From Orthosia cruda (lineage: Eukaryota > Arthropoda > Insecta > Lepidoptera > Noctuidae), in assembly GCA_964057195.1 (NCBI GenBank), contig OZ059825.1, forward strand, positions 58,827,438 to 58,891,437: DNA of 64,000 nucleotides, in the 5' to 3' direction. Below, in pieces: positions 63,373-64,000 of the stretch. The notes under the pieces are model-generated. The model saw only the letters and a program-made list of their open reading frames with translations. It ran no database searches and was not told the origin of the DNA. Numbering within the stretch: the first letter of the stretch is position 1; each line of letters opens with the position of its first letter. Made by a program: the position numbers and the translations under genes.

Positions 63373-64000
63373 TTTAGCGCGCTCGCAGTGTTTTAGTCAG
63401 TCACTTATTCAATACATTGTTCCCGGATGGTTTGTGATTCATCTCTTTGCTGATTGGAACATTTACCAACAATATCCACCTTCCAAATTCAAATCACTTT
63501 TAGTCCCTAAGAGATTCATGAGCTGTTTTGGTCCCTGTTTACGAGGAATAAACTAGCTCGTTTTGAATAGATGTGATAAAAAGTATATAACACCTCAACC
63601 AATCCACAAGGCACAGCCAAGTCCATAAGCCAACTTCTACTTCTACTCATACTTCTTCAAGGCTCTTTATATCCCAAGAGACTGCGACGATCTGATCTTC
63701 GTAATATTATAAACCTGAAAGTTTCTCTGTGTATGTGTCATGGACCAAGTGATTGATCAAGGCACTATGTATAATGCCCGGGCAATATAAAGCAAGTCTA
63801 GTCAAATCGGGCATTATGAATACTGATTTAAACTTCATTATTTTTCACATTGTCTGGTCATTACGAATATTGCTACGTTACTGTTGGGAAATTCGATAAT
63901 CATGGTTTGTTAGTATGGTTTTTATTTTAAATACTAGATCAGCAAGAAATATCTGCGAAAAAATATTGTCAGATCTGTGGCACTAATAATATTTGTAAGC
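63373..64000. other. No gene; possible Helitron-like 5' scrap
   Basis: TTCGTAATATTATAAACCTG AAAGTTTCTCTGTGT at about 63699-63733 resembles the 5' part of a Helitron-like family. No supported gene to the end of the window. Confidence 0.35.

Overview
This is a stretch of insect nuclear DNA, almost certainly from a moth or butterfly. It is AT-rich and gene-poor, full of short degenerate repeats, and carries hallmarks of lepidopteran genomes: tRNA-headed SINEs with a GATGATG-type tail, a 5S-rRNA-headed SINE, short Helitron-like elements ending in CTAG|T, RTE/CR1/Jockey LINE fragments, and a dispersed 'gggttccgtac ... gcgcgagtccgactcgcac' repeat. Nothing points to bacterial or organellar DNA. Most long open frames are chance or belong to dead retroelements.

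The one clearly intact gene is a single-exon forkhead gene on the minus strand at 22581-23591, the ortholog of Drosophila crocodile (FoxC class). It sits in an unusually GC/CpG-rich pocket (about 22.08-23.94 kb) with long gene-free flanks, the usual setting of a developmental transcription factor. Three small pieces look like exons of multi-exon genes: a cytochrome-P450-type first exon with a TATA box and splice donor (52396-52483, plus), a short terminal exon of unknown gene (7270-7351, minus), and a terminal exon of unknown gene (61492-61664, plus). Their other exons are outside the window or unrecognisable to me.

Layout: 1-8 kb, sparse DNA with one SINE, one PIF/Harbinger-like MITE, a four-unit 56-bp tandem repeat and the unknown terminal exon. 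8-19 kb, dispersed repeats (SINEs, Helitron-like copies, a 5S SINE). 19-21.4 kb, a large imperfect inverted repeat downstream of crocodile. 22-24 kb, crocodile and its CpG-rich flanks. 24-28 kb, simple repeats, a hAT-like MITE and a LINE tail. 28.4-36.7 kb, a dense nest of fold-back elements and LINE fragments of at least four lineages. 37-41 kb, a complete 5S SINE with perfect target duplications, a palindromic array of TTCGA repeats spaced 15-16 bp, and a tandem duplication that preserves an empty insertion site. 41-48.9 kb, a 5'-truncated CR1-like LINE, RTE remnants and a Ty3/gypsy remnant. 49-64 kb, the P450-like first exon, TIR elements, a scrambled RTE mosaic, two copies of one palindromic MITE in opposite orientation, and the second unknown terminal exon.

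No operons, CRISPR arrays or functional tRNA/rRNA genes were seen. The structures I found least easy to explain are the TTCGA palindromic array, the 56-bp double-stem tandem repeat and the large fold-back elements. All family assignments are from reading the sequence; no database search was possible.
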